From Bacteroidales bacterium H10 (GTDB lineage: Bacteria > Bacteroidota > Bacteroidia > Bacteroidales > Muribaculaceae), in contig DAAV01000032.1 of assembly GCA_001701295.1 (NCBI GenBank), positions 1 through 7,231 on the forward strand: 7,231 nucleotides of DNA, in the 5' to 3' direction. Position 1 is the first letter of the stretch. Every line of letters begins with the position of its first letter. This document shows positions 1-6,175 of this stretch, piece by piece. The notes beneath the pieces were generated by a model. It was given only the letters and a program-made list of their open reading frames with translations, was not told where the DNA came from and searched no databases. Both the position numbers and the translations under genes were made by a program.

Positions 1-842
1 ATCGACGTAAAGAATGCGGTAGCCTTATTTTTGGTATAACTGTAATAAATACTGTACAGTCCGCAGAATATACCCAACAAGGCCACCCATCCCAATGTAT
101 GGGGATCAAGAGGAAGAGACTTGTCAAAAAATATATCGAAAGTAAAGTCGCTGAGAAGATATGCGGTGGTCGATGCAAACAGACATGCGATGACGAGAGC
201 GAGCACGGGAAGAGTCGTCAGTTCCATCTGAAGGACCTCAAGTGTGAAAAGCACTCCTCCTGTCGGAGACTTGAATATCGCCGATATTCCCGCACCGGCA
301 CCGATTCCGACCAGAAGTCTCAGCCACGCCCTTGACAATCCGAACCATCTGCCTATCACGCTGCCTATGGCTGCTCCGCTCAAAGCCGTCGGACCCTCGG
401 TGCCGCCTGTCGCTCCGAGACCCATTGTGAGCGAGCATCCCACTATAGGATTGAATATAGTAAACGGACTCAGATGATAATGTCCGTTGTCAAGATCCCT
501 GCGTATAATCCTTGTGCCTCTCGATACGTTTCCTCTGACCACATAACGCTGATATAGACCTGTAACCAAAATGCCGGCGAGCGGCCATATCAGAAACCTC
601 ACATTTGGTTTTCCGATACGGACACCCGCCAGAATAGAGTCATTAAGAAGACCGACAAGTCCCTTGAGTGCGGCCGCAGCCATTCCTGTGAACACTCCAA
701 GCAACAAAGCTATAAGTATGAGCTCCACGCTTTCGGGCAAGTGGGAGTTCTGCCATTTCAGATATCCCACCCGCGCGGCCCGGGCCTTATTGCCTATCAT
801 GCGGCCTGTGCCGCGGAATATGTCACATCTCTTTTTTGTCAT
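1..842 (-). CDS. ClC-family chloride channel/transporter, N-terminal 280 residues (3' end beyond window)
   Basis: Inner-membrane anion channel or transporter of the ClC family. Translated by hand from the ATG at 842-840, the frame is open to the window edge. The filter segment reads GLGATGGTEGPT (residues 141-152), matching the ClC GxGGxxGxEGP signature, with E149 at the gating-glutamate position. The following helix reads GAGAGISAIFKSPTGGVLF (181-199), then TLEVL, matching the family's GAAAGLAAAFNAPLAGILF and IIEEM block. The position of the E. coli proton glutamate E203 is valine here. The canonical GSGIP motif is not recognisable; RGNVSRG (103-109) lies at about that place. Hydrophobic segments include roughly 40-58, 82-97, 213-230 and 250-268. 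Usual length is 400-600 residues, so about half is missing, including any CBS domains. The ATG is 13 nt after the GH13 stop, and an in-frame TGA lies upstream within the GH13 coding region, so the start is well bounded. Family certain; channel versus exchanger is inference. Confidence 0.93.
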   Translation of the reverse strand, partial: MTKKRCDIFRGTGRMIGNKARAARVGYLKWQNSHLPESVELILIALLLGVFTGMAAAALKGLVGLLNDSILAGVRIGKPNVRFLIWPLAGILVTGLYQRYVVRGNVSRGTRIIRRDLDNGHYHLSPFTIFNPIVGCSLTMGLGATGGTEGPTALSGAAIGSVIGRWFGLSRAWLRLLVGIGAGAGISAIFKSPTGGVLFTLEVLQMELTTLPVLALVIACLFASTTAYLLSDFTFDIFFDKSLPLDPHTLGWVALLGIFCGLYSIYYSYTKNKATAFFTS

Positions 843-855
843 TGCAATCCGGAAG

Positions 856-2721
856 TCACCAATTCTGGAGAATCATGACCTCTCGCGGAGCGAATGTCAT
901 CTTCTCTGAAATTGTAACATCCGAATCAGTCAGTATGTTGCGCAGAACAGTGCCATAAGGCAAAATTTCAAGCGTACGCTCCATGGTCACCGTCAGCGGT
1001 TCATCGCGGCCGTTCATCATGATAGTAACTTCCTTGTCTCCCAACTTACGACGATATACGTAAAGCCCGTTCTGCGGCATAAAATGTTTAAGCGAACCAC
1101 GTGCCATCACTTCACGCGCATCGCCACGGCGCCAGTTCAACACTTTGGATAGGAAATCCCATGCCTCGTTCTGGATATCGCTGCGTCCTTCGCGAGAGAA
1201 GGCATTGACCTCATCACCGGGAAATCCGCCGGGCATGTCACGCCGCACATAGCCGTCACTCCCCTCTTTCGAGCCGTTCATCAGCAATTCGGTGCCGTAA
1301 TAAATCTGGGGAATACCACGGGAAGTGAGCAGAAAAGCCATGGCTTGTTTCCACCGGCCGAGAGAATCCGGCATTTCCGCAAGAAAACGGTCAGTGTCGT
1401 GATTATCAAGAAACGTCAGTATTTTCTGAGGCTCCGGGAAAAGAAAGTCATTGGAAAGATGATCGTAGACCGCGTTGAGACCTCCCCATGGAGTGGTGTC
1501 ATCGGAAAAAGCCTTCCGGCCATTGAGAATATAAAAGAAATCCATGACACTCGGCAGATGTGTGTCGATCGGATTGAGTTTGTTACCGCTCTGCCAGAAT
1601 GCGGATCCCGCCTCATTGGCATACCAGCATTCTCCCACGATGTTGAAATCCGGATATTCGCGAAGCACATCGGCCGCCCATTGCGACATGCCTTTCATGT
1701 CGGCATAGGGATACGTATCCATACGTATGCCGTCTATCTTGGACGATTCTATCCACCAGATGGAATTCTGGGTGAGATATTTCATCAGATGCGGATTACG
1801 CTGGTTAAGATCGGGCATGGAAGGCACGAACCATGCATCGACCGTATGTTCAAGATCATAATCCGATACATAAGGATCATGCACGGTCGTGAGGCGGTAA
1901 TTGGTCATCGCGTCACCCTCGGGACGATTGTACCAGTCTTTGGAAGGAGCGTCTTTCATCCAGGGATGATTTGAACCGGAATGATTGAAGATCATATCCA
2001 TCACCACTTTAAGTCCCCGGCTGTGAGCATCGGAAATAAGGCTGTTCCATTCGCTGTTCGAACCGAAACGAGGATCTATATTGTAATAGTCGGTGGTGGC
2101 GTAGCCGTGATAGCTGCCTCCGGGCATATCATTCTCAAGCACGGGACATACCCATATGGCTGTGACACCGAGCGAATCAATATAGTCGAGATGATTGCGG
2201 ATGCCGCGCATGTCACCACCATGACGTCCATTGGGATTCCCGCGATCAGCCATAACGGGATAATCAAGATTCCTGACATTGATATCCTTATCATCCAGGC
2301 CCTTGGCGAAACGGTCGGGCATAAGCAGATAGAGTACGTCGCCGGCATCAAATCCCTTGTATTCCGACGCGGCCCGGTCGCGTGCCTTAAGCTCATATGG
2401 GACCGATCCTTTCTTGCCATCTACAACATAACGGAGATCTATCTTACCCGGCTTTGTATCAGGAGATATCGTAAGATATATGAATTTGTAATTTTTAGAA
2501 TCGAGAGAAACCTGACGGTCCAGCTTCACGCCGGGATAATCCACCGTGAAATCGGCAGAAGCTATATCCGGTCCCGTAAGCATAAGCTGCAGGGTGTCAT
2601 TGGCCATGCCTACCCACCAGAAAGGAGGCTCGATGTTCGAGACATTGCGTGGAGCTTTGGCACAAAAAGCGGTTGTCGTTCCCGCCAGAAGTCCTAAAAT
2701 AATTGACGCTATTTTTTTCAT
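856..2721 (-). CDS. Exported GH13 alpha-amylase family protein, neopullulanase/cyclomaltodextrinase type (SusA-like)
   Basis: Hydrolyses alpha-1,4-glucan linkages in starch, pullulan or maltodextrins by the retaining GH13 mechanism. The 621 residues start with a Sec signal peptide (about 1-20/21; TAFC is a poor lipobox, so probably soluble and periplasmic). A beta-sandwich N-domain of the cyclomaltodextrinase type follows (about 28-112; PPFWWVGM, LQLMLTG), then the TIM barrel (about 125-530) and a C-terminal beta domain (about 540-621). All four GH13 signature regions are intact: DMIFNH (242-247), GIRMD with nucleophile D335, VGE with acid/base E364, and DNHD with D442. Length and architecture resemble Bacteroides SusA (about 617 residues). 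It is the first gene of an operon with the downstream ClC gene and has its own promoter and structured leader. There is no SusC, SusD or SusR neighbour in view, so the symbol susA is withheld. Family and activity class are confident; exact substrate is not. Confidence 0.95.
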   Translation of the reverse strand: MKKIASIILGLLAGTTTAFCAKAPRNVSNIEPPFWWVGMANDTLQLMLTGPDIASADFTVDYPGVKLDRQVSLDSKNYKFIYLTISPDTKPGKIDLRYVVDGKKGSVPYELKARDRAASEYKGFDAGDVLYLLMPDRFAKGLDDKDINVRNLDYPVMADRGNPNGRHGGDMRGIRNHLDYIDSLGVTAIWVCPVLENDMPGGSYHGYATTDYYNIDPRFGSNSEWNSLISDAHSRGLKVVMDMIFNHSGSNHPWMKDAPSKDWYNRPEGDAMTNYRLTTVHDPYVSDYDLEHTVDAWFVPSMPDLNQRNPHLMKYLTQNSIWWIESSKIDGIRMDTYPYADMKGMSQWAADVLREYPDFNIVGECWYANEAGSAFWQSGNKLNPIDTHLPSVMDFFYILNGRKAFSDDTTPWGGLNAVYDHLSNDFLFPEPQKILTFLDNHDTDRFLAEMPDSLGRWKQAMAFLLTSRGIPQIYYGTELLMNGSKEGSDGYVRRDMPGGFPGDEVNAFSREGRSDIQNEAWDFLSKVLNWRRGDAREVMARGSLKHFMPQNGLYVYRRKLGDKEVTIMMNGRDEPLTVTMERTLEILPYGTVLRNILTDSDVTISEKMTFAPREVMILQNW

Positions 2722-2750
2722 GTTTAGAAATTGTTGGTTGATAAGTCAGT

Positions 2751-2786
2751 AAAAAGAGGGAGCACCATCCCGACTCCCCGGGTGGT
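2751..2786 (-). terminator. Terminator-like hairpin with a competing stem in the GH13 leader (candidate attenuator)
   Basis: Read on the minus strand, GGGAG (2778-2774) can pair with CTCCC (2762-2758) across an 11-nt loop, followed at once by TCTTTTT (2757-2751), the form of a short intrinsic terminator. An alternative stem just upstream pairs ACCACCCG (2786-2779) with CGGG-A-TGGT (2772-2764), eight pairs with one bulged A, and holds GGGAG in its loop; the two folds exclude each other. No minus-strand gene lies upstream, so the only transcript it could stop is the GH13-ClC mRNA itself, hence attenuation rather than gene-end termination. The terminator stem is only 5 bp (6 with a G-U pair), so it may be weak or fortuitous. 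Confidence 0.4.
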
Positions 2787-2839
2787 TTATAATGCAAAGA
2801 TAATTCTATTTTTTAACTCCGCAATCTCTATAAACCACC
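2781..2839. repeat. Perfect 11-bp inverted repeat bracketing the GH13 promoter
   Basis: GGTGGTTTATA at 2781-2791 and its exact reverse complement TATAAACCACC at 2829-2839 enclose 37 bp. Those 37 bp contain the whole GH13 promoter (2795-2825) with 3 bp to spare on each side. The upstream arm lies above both transcription starts as predicted, so the pair cannot form an RNA hairpin in either gene's mRNA; its meaning must be at DNA level. Two readings fit: recombination sites of a short invertible promoter, as is common in Bacteroidales, or two operator half-sites 48 bp apart for a regulator that loops or bridges the promoter. No invertase gene is in view. The repeat itself is certain; its function is not. 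Confidence 0.85.
2795..2825 (-). promoter_or_regulatory. Bacteroides-type promoter for the GH13-ClC operon
   Basis: On the minus strand the -7 element is TATCTTTG (2802-2795), a perfect TAnnTTTG. It is preceded by ATTG (2825-2822) as a -33 TTG element after a 19-nt spacer. Transcription would start near 2792-2787, giving a leader of about 66-70 nt before the ATG at 2721. The start codon has no Shine-Dalgarno sequence, only an A/T-rich stretch, which is normal for Bacteroidetes. Confidence 0.75.
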
Positions 2840-2843
2840 AAAT

Positions 2844-2875
2844 TTTGGCTGTTAACGGATTTTATTATAATTTTG
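2844..2875 (+). promoter_or_regulatory. Bacteroides-type promoter for the GSCFA gene
   Basis: TTTG (2844-2847) and TAATTTTG (2868-2875, perfect TAnnTTTG) are separated by exactly 20 nt. The start would fall near 2880, leaving a leader of only about 10-15 nt before the GTG at 2894. The -33 element lies 18 bp from the -33 element of the oppositely directed GH13 promoter, so the two are back to back, and the 2829-2839 arm of the inverted repeat sits between them. Confidence 0.75.
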
Positions 2876-2893
2876 AAACAAAAACAATAGACA

Positions 2894-3856
2894 GTGAAAT
2901 TCAGAACAGAATTCAAGCCCCGGAAGTCAGAACTCACGCTTAATCCCCACCTGCCCCTCGTGACACTGGGGTCTTGTTTCGCTGACGAAATCAGCAGCCG
3001 GATGCGTGACTGCCTGTGGAAAGCCGGAAACCCTGCCGGAGTTCTTTTCAATCCGTTGTCGATAGCGAAAGCTTTGGAACTCCTGCTTTTTACAGACAAT
3101 GCAGATGAAGCTTTCTCGAAAACGCTTTTTGAGACATCAGGAATTTACCATTCCTGGATGTTCGATTCATCGGGTTCGGCAAAAAGCGGACCGGAAGCAA
3201 CCAATATTTTCAAAAACCGTAAAAGGGAACTGGAATCAATGATCGACAAAGGGCGGACTCTGTGCGTCACGTTCGGAACATCATACTGTTACTTTCTTTC
3301 CGAATATCCGGATTTCGTAGTAGCCAACTGCCACAAGCAGCCTGCGGAAATGTTTATACGTCGCAGAATCGGTATCGGGGGAATCACTGAAATATGGTCA
3401 TCGCTGATAACGAAACTACAAATAAAATATCCCGGGCTACAGATCATATTCACTGTCAGCCCGGTGCGCCACATACGCGACGGCCTGCATGAAAACGAAT
3501 TGTCTAAAGCCACACTTCTGCTGGCCATTGACGAAATCTGTTCAACAGCCGGATCCTGTCATTATTTTCCTTCTTACGAGATCGTCAATGACGATTTGCG
3601 CGACTACCGTTTCTATGCCGCGGATCTGGTGCATCCTTCGGACATGGCTGTAGAATATATCTGGGAAATTTTCAAGGAAACGTATCTTGACGCCAAAGGG
3701 CTGGAATTTATTAAAGAAGGCTCCTCGATCGTCAGACGCGCGAACCATCGTCCTATTCTTGCTTCAGAAAAACAAACCGAAGAATTCCGTCGGAAGACTG
3801 CAAGATTATACTCGGATTTTCAGCTAAGACATCCGGATTGCCTCAAACTAATGTGA
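2894..3856 (+). CDS. GSCFA-domain protein (putative SGNH/GDSL-like hydrolase)
   Basis: A 320-residue protein of the GSCFA family, named after the motif seen here as GSCFA at residues 26-30. The family is widespread in Bacteroidetes and related bacteria; its substrate is, as far as I know, not established. Other family blocks are visible: GVLFNP (49-54), TFGTSYCY (126-133), TVSPVRHIRDGLHENELSKA (187-206) and a closing D-x-x-H pair, D244 and H247, in DLVHPSD. With S27 in the GSCF block this resembles the Ser-Asp-His layout of SGNH/GDSL esterases, an analogy rather than proof of activity. There is no signal peptide or membrane segment, so it is probably cytoplasmic. GTG is chosen as start because MKFRTEF is the usual family N-terminus and the promoter lies just upstream. 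It stands alone: divergent from the GH13 gene, convergent with the subtilase. Confidence 0.92.
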   Translation: MKFRTEFKPRKSELTLNPHLPLVTLGSCFADEISSRMRDCLWKAGNPAGVLFNPLSIAKALELLLFTDNADEAFSKTLFETSGIYHSWMFDSSGSAKSGPEATNIFKNRKRELESMIDKGRTLCVTFGTSYCYFLSEYPDFVVANCHKQPAEMFIRRRIGIGGITEIWSSLITKLQIKYPGLQIIFTVSPVRHIRDGLHENELSKATLLLAIDEICSTAGSCHYFPSYEIVNDDLRDYRFYAADLVHPSDMAVEYIWEIFKETYLDAKGLEFIKEGSSIVRRANHRPILASEKQTEEFRRKTARLYSDFQLRHPDCLKLM

Positions 3857-3888
3857 CATCATGAAAATAATGTGGCTTCATGCTGTCA
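3854..3888. terminator. Shared hairpin over both convergent stop codons (candidate bidirectional terminator)
   Basis: TGACATCATGAA (3854-3865) pairs with TTCATGCTGTCA (3877-3888) with a single T/C mismatch, closing an 11-nt loop. The outermost three bases of each arm are the stop codons of the GSCFA gene (TGA, 3854-3856) and the subtilase gene (minus-strand TGA, 3888-3886). The stem is symmetric, so both mRNAs would carry it at their ends. Neither direction has a U-tract, so it may act as an RNA 3'-end stabiliser or a block to converging transcription rather than a classical intrinsic terminator. Confidence 0.5.
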
Positions 3889-5964
3889 ACGGATAAACTT
3901 ATGAGTTGCCACAGGACTGTTATCGCGTATCAAGGTGATTATATAGACTCCTTTGGGAAGTTCGCCGAGATCAATACCGCCGGTAACTCCGGTCAGAACG
4001 ACAGGCAGCATAGCGGGAGTCCCATCCGTACCATAGACCAAGACGATCACGGCATCACCGGCAGGATTGAATATCTCGGCAGACTCTCCTGCGAATATGA
4101 CAGACGGAGCATTCACATCTACCCTGCCTGAGGGAATGCCCGATTCGGCCAATACCTGTCTTATTCCCTCGTAAGGACGCAACCATCCTTGGCCATTGCG
4201 GGGATTTTCAGGATCAGGATAATCCCTGAAGTTGGTTTTCAGGATTATATCGCGAGCGCGGGCCACGGTCAGAGATGGATCGGCCTGTACCCATGTGGCT
4301 ATTGTCCCCGCCACAAACGGAGTGGCCATCGATGTGCCTGCATCCGTATCCCAATAATATGTCTTGCCTCCGGATTCAGTTTTGGCATTGACAATCGGCA
4401 TGCGCTCCGGATGGGCGGCATTATAGTAGGAATTGGAAGCCGACACTATAAATCCGCCGGGAGCAACAGTGTGGGGAAGAATACGACCGTCGACCAGAGT
4501 GCCATAGCCCGATCCGACATTTACAACAAGCGGTTGGGCTCCGACATCGCGTGTGCCGCCGCTCCAGACAGGCACATCATGTCGGTTATTATACATGCCG
4601 ACACAGATCACATTACTTCCTGTCGCAATATCACTCACAGACAGATCATTGCCCGGGTAATCAAATCCGGGCCACACTCTCAGCAACGAATATTGACCGT
4701 CACTGTTGATATCCGCATGAACTCCCGAATCCGCACTTATCTCAAAGCCGAGTTCATATCTGGCACGCGGCCATTTGGAAGAGGGTTCAGGCTCCTCCGA
4801 ACGGAAATCATATTCTATCTCCGTCACCCAGCGTCCGTTAAGATCACTCACATAGCCGCGCACACTGATATTCCCGTCAAAATAACGCGCAAGAAGATCA
4901 TCGGAAACAGACGATATGACACCCTCATATCCGGAATCGCCGGCAAAGACCTGCGACTCATATACGACATTGCCAAACGACAGATCATATACAAGTATCT
5001 TCACCTCCAGCGGCCGTGAATCCTCACTCCATGCATCAGTCATTCCATACATTCCGAACTGGGTGCCGTCGGCCGAATGGATACGTCCGCGCCACAAAGG
5101 CTTCTCCTCATCGAAAGTAATGCGATATGAATGGGAATCATCCGCTTCATTGCCCGCGGCGATACATACAATAGCCTCCTCTCCTATCAGATCAAGATAA
5201 CGACAGAACAGAGATGAGCCGTCATGTGGTCCGTTATAACTGCCCAACGACAGATTTATGACGGCCGGCTTACCGACCGAACGGGCATAATCAACGATAT
5301 CCTCGCATGCGGACAATATGCCGGCATCATACAATTGAGATGTCGTAGCCACAATTTCAGCATCTGGCGCCATACCCGAATATCCGTTGCCTCTATATCC
5401 TCCCGCCATTATATTGGCGACATGGGTACCGTGAAACATGTCTGTATTGTCAGTAGTCCATGAAGCTATCTCACCGGGAGTATCCATAATCCTGCGTATT
5501 CCTTTTGGCTCATCATAATAGACAAGGCGCCTGACGCGCGATACGCCCTCACTGTCAAGAAAAGCGACATGGTTGGGATCAAATCCTGTGTCACAGAAAC
5601 CCACTACAACTCCTTTCCCTGTAAAGGGTTGCGGAAGTCCGGCACCAGACAGTACCATATCCGCGTCATAATATGTCTTGGCTATATCGAGAGCAGGCAC
5701 AGCCTTCCGTCCTTTCTCGGAACGTCTCACTCCCCGTGCGCGTTTAAGAGATATCTCGCGCGGCACGAGAGCAAGAACCATGTCCTCACGTCTATGCCAG
5801 ATTATGACTCCCTGCCGTTCAAGTTCAGCCACAGCACCATCGTCCTCCACGACAAGGACAGAAGGAATATAAGGATCTTCCTTGTCCTCGCCGTATACCG
5901 GCAGAATTGACATAAGAAACACCAAACAGGCACAATGCCGCAACATGTGTATATATCGGAACAT
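3886..5964 (-). CDS. Exported S8 (subtilisin-like) serine protease with an inserted domain and a T9SS-type sorting-like tail
   Basis: A 692-residue subtilase with a complete active site: D125 in GFCDTGFD, H178 in FHGTHVAN, oxyanion N272 in AAGNE and nucleophile S545 in GTSMATPF. It starts with a signal peptide (hydrophobic core about 11-24, probable cut after VYG at 25). A short prodomain-like segment (about 33-90) follows. Residues about 280-440, between the oxyanion Asn and the Ser, form a large beta-rich insertion, longer than in simple subtilisins. The last 70 or so residues (about 623-692) have a beta-sandwich pattern ending LPKGVYIITLIR and HKFIR, close to the type A C-terminal sorting signal of type IX secretion. 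M7 (ATG at 5946-5944) is an alternative start giving a more compact signal peptide. It is divergent from the TPR-like gene; no clear Bacteroides promoter was found for it. Protease class is very secure; substrate and final location are inferred. Confidence 0.95.
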   Translation of the reverse strand: MFRYIHMLRHCACLVFLMSILPVYGEDKEDPYIPSVLVVEDDGAVAELERQGVIIWHRREDMVLALVPREISLKRARGVRRSEKGRKAVPALDIAKTYYDADMVLSGAGLPQPFTGKGVVVGFCDTGFDPNHVAFLDSEGVSRVRRLVYYDEPKGIRRIMDTPGEIASWTTDNTDMFHGTHVANIMAGGYRGNGYSGMAPDAEIVATTSQLYDAGILSACEDIVDYARSVGKPAVINLSLGSYNGPHDGSSLFCRYLDLIGEEAIVCIAAGNEADDSHSYRITFDEEKPLWRGRIHSADGTQFGMYGMTDAWSEDSRPLEVKILVYDLSFGNVVYESQVFAGDSGYEGVISSVSDDLLARYFDGNISVRGYVSDLNGRWVTEIEYDFRSEEPEPSSKWPRARYELGFEISADSGVHADINSDGQYSLLRVWPGFDYPGNDLSVSDIATGSNVICVGMYNNRHDVPVWSGGTRDVGAQPLVVNVGSGYGTLVDGRILPHTVAPGGFIVSASNSYYNAAHPERMPIVNAKTESGGKTYYWDTDAGTSMATPFVAGTIATWVQADPSLTVARARDIILKTNFRDYPDPENPRNGQGWLRPYEGIRQVLAESGIPSGRVDVNAPSVIFAGESAEIFNPAGDAVIVLVYGTDGTPAMLPVVLTGVTGGIDLGELPKGVYIITLIRDNSPVATHKFIR

Positions 5965-6053
5965 AAACTTATTGATAATTTGCTTATTAAAATAACGTAT
6001 ATGCCATGTGCCAAGTATATTATTATCAAGAATTGTCGTTTTTTTGACTTTCC

Positions 6054-6085
6054 TTTGCGTAATTCAACAAAAAAGGTTAACTTTG
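6054..6085 (+). promoter_or_regulatory. Bacteroides-type promoter for the TPR-like gene
   Basis: TTTG (6054-6057) and TAACTTTG (6078-6085, perfect TAnnTTTG) are separated by 20 nt, the same geometry as the GSCFA promoter. Transcription would begin near 6090, giving a leader of about 85 nt. The initiation region carries a 6-bp inverted repeat, TTTGTC (6086-6091) with GACAAA (6103-6108), and GGTTANC recurs at 6075-6081 and 6093-6099, astride the -7 element. These could be an operator or a 5'-end RNA hairpin. I saw no equally good promoter on the minus strand for the subtilase. Confidence 0.7.
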
Positions 6086-6175
6086 TTTGTCAGGTTACCG
6101 CAGACAAAGTCATGAAACTTTTTCAAAACAAGAAGACTTTGAAATCACCTGAAATCATGAAATACTTCTCACATA

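Noticed and set aside
1345..2697. Two long plus-strand open frames (1345-1974 and 1981-2697) opposite the GH13 gene.
   Set aside because: They are antisense to a gene with all catalytic motifs intact, and their translations show no family resemblance. They are shadows of its codon bias.
2758..2786. An H-type pseudoknot riboswitch in the GH13 leader.
   Set aside because: The two stems would be joined by loops of 0 and 1 nt across an 8-bp helix, which is sterically implausible, and the sequence matches no riboswitch class I recognise.
4189..5019. A plus-strand open frame of 276 codons opposite the subtilase gene.
   Set aside because: It lies wholly within the complete subtilase gene on the other strand and shows no domain-like sequence or promoter.
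6012..6019. Minus-strand TATACTTG as a possible -7 element for the subtilase.
   Set aside because: It has one mismatch to TAnnTTTG, and there is no TTTG or TTG at 19-21 nt upstream.
5972..6029. An 8-bp inverted repeat, TTGATAAT (5972-5979) and ATTATCAA (6022-6029), upstream of the subtilase, spaced like the repeat at 2781-2839.
   Set aside because: Eight A/T-rich base pairs in about 200 bp of A/T-rich DNA is expected by chance, and no clear promoter lies between the arms.
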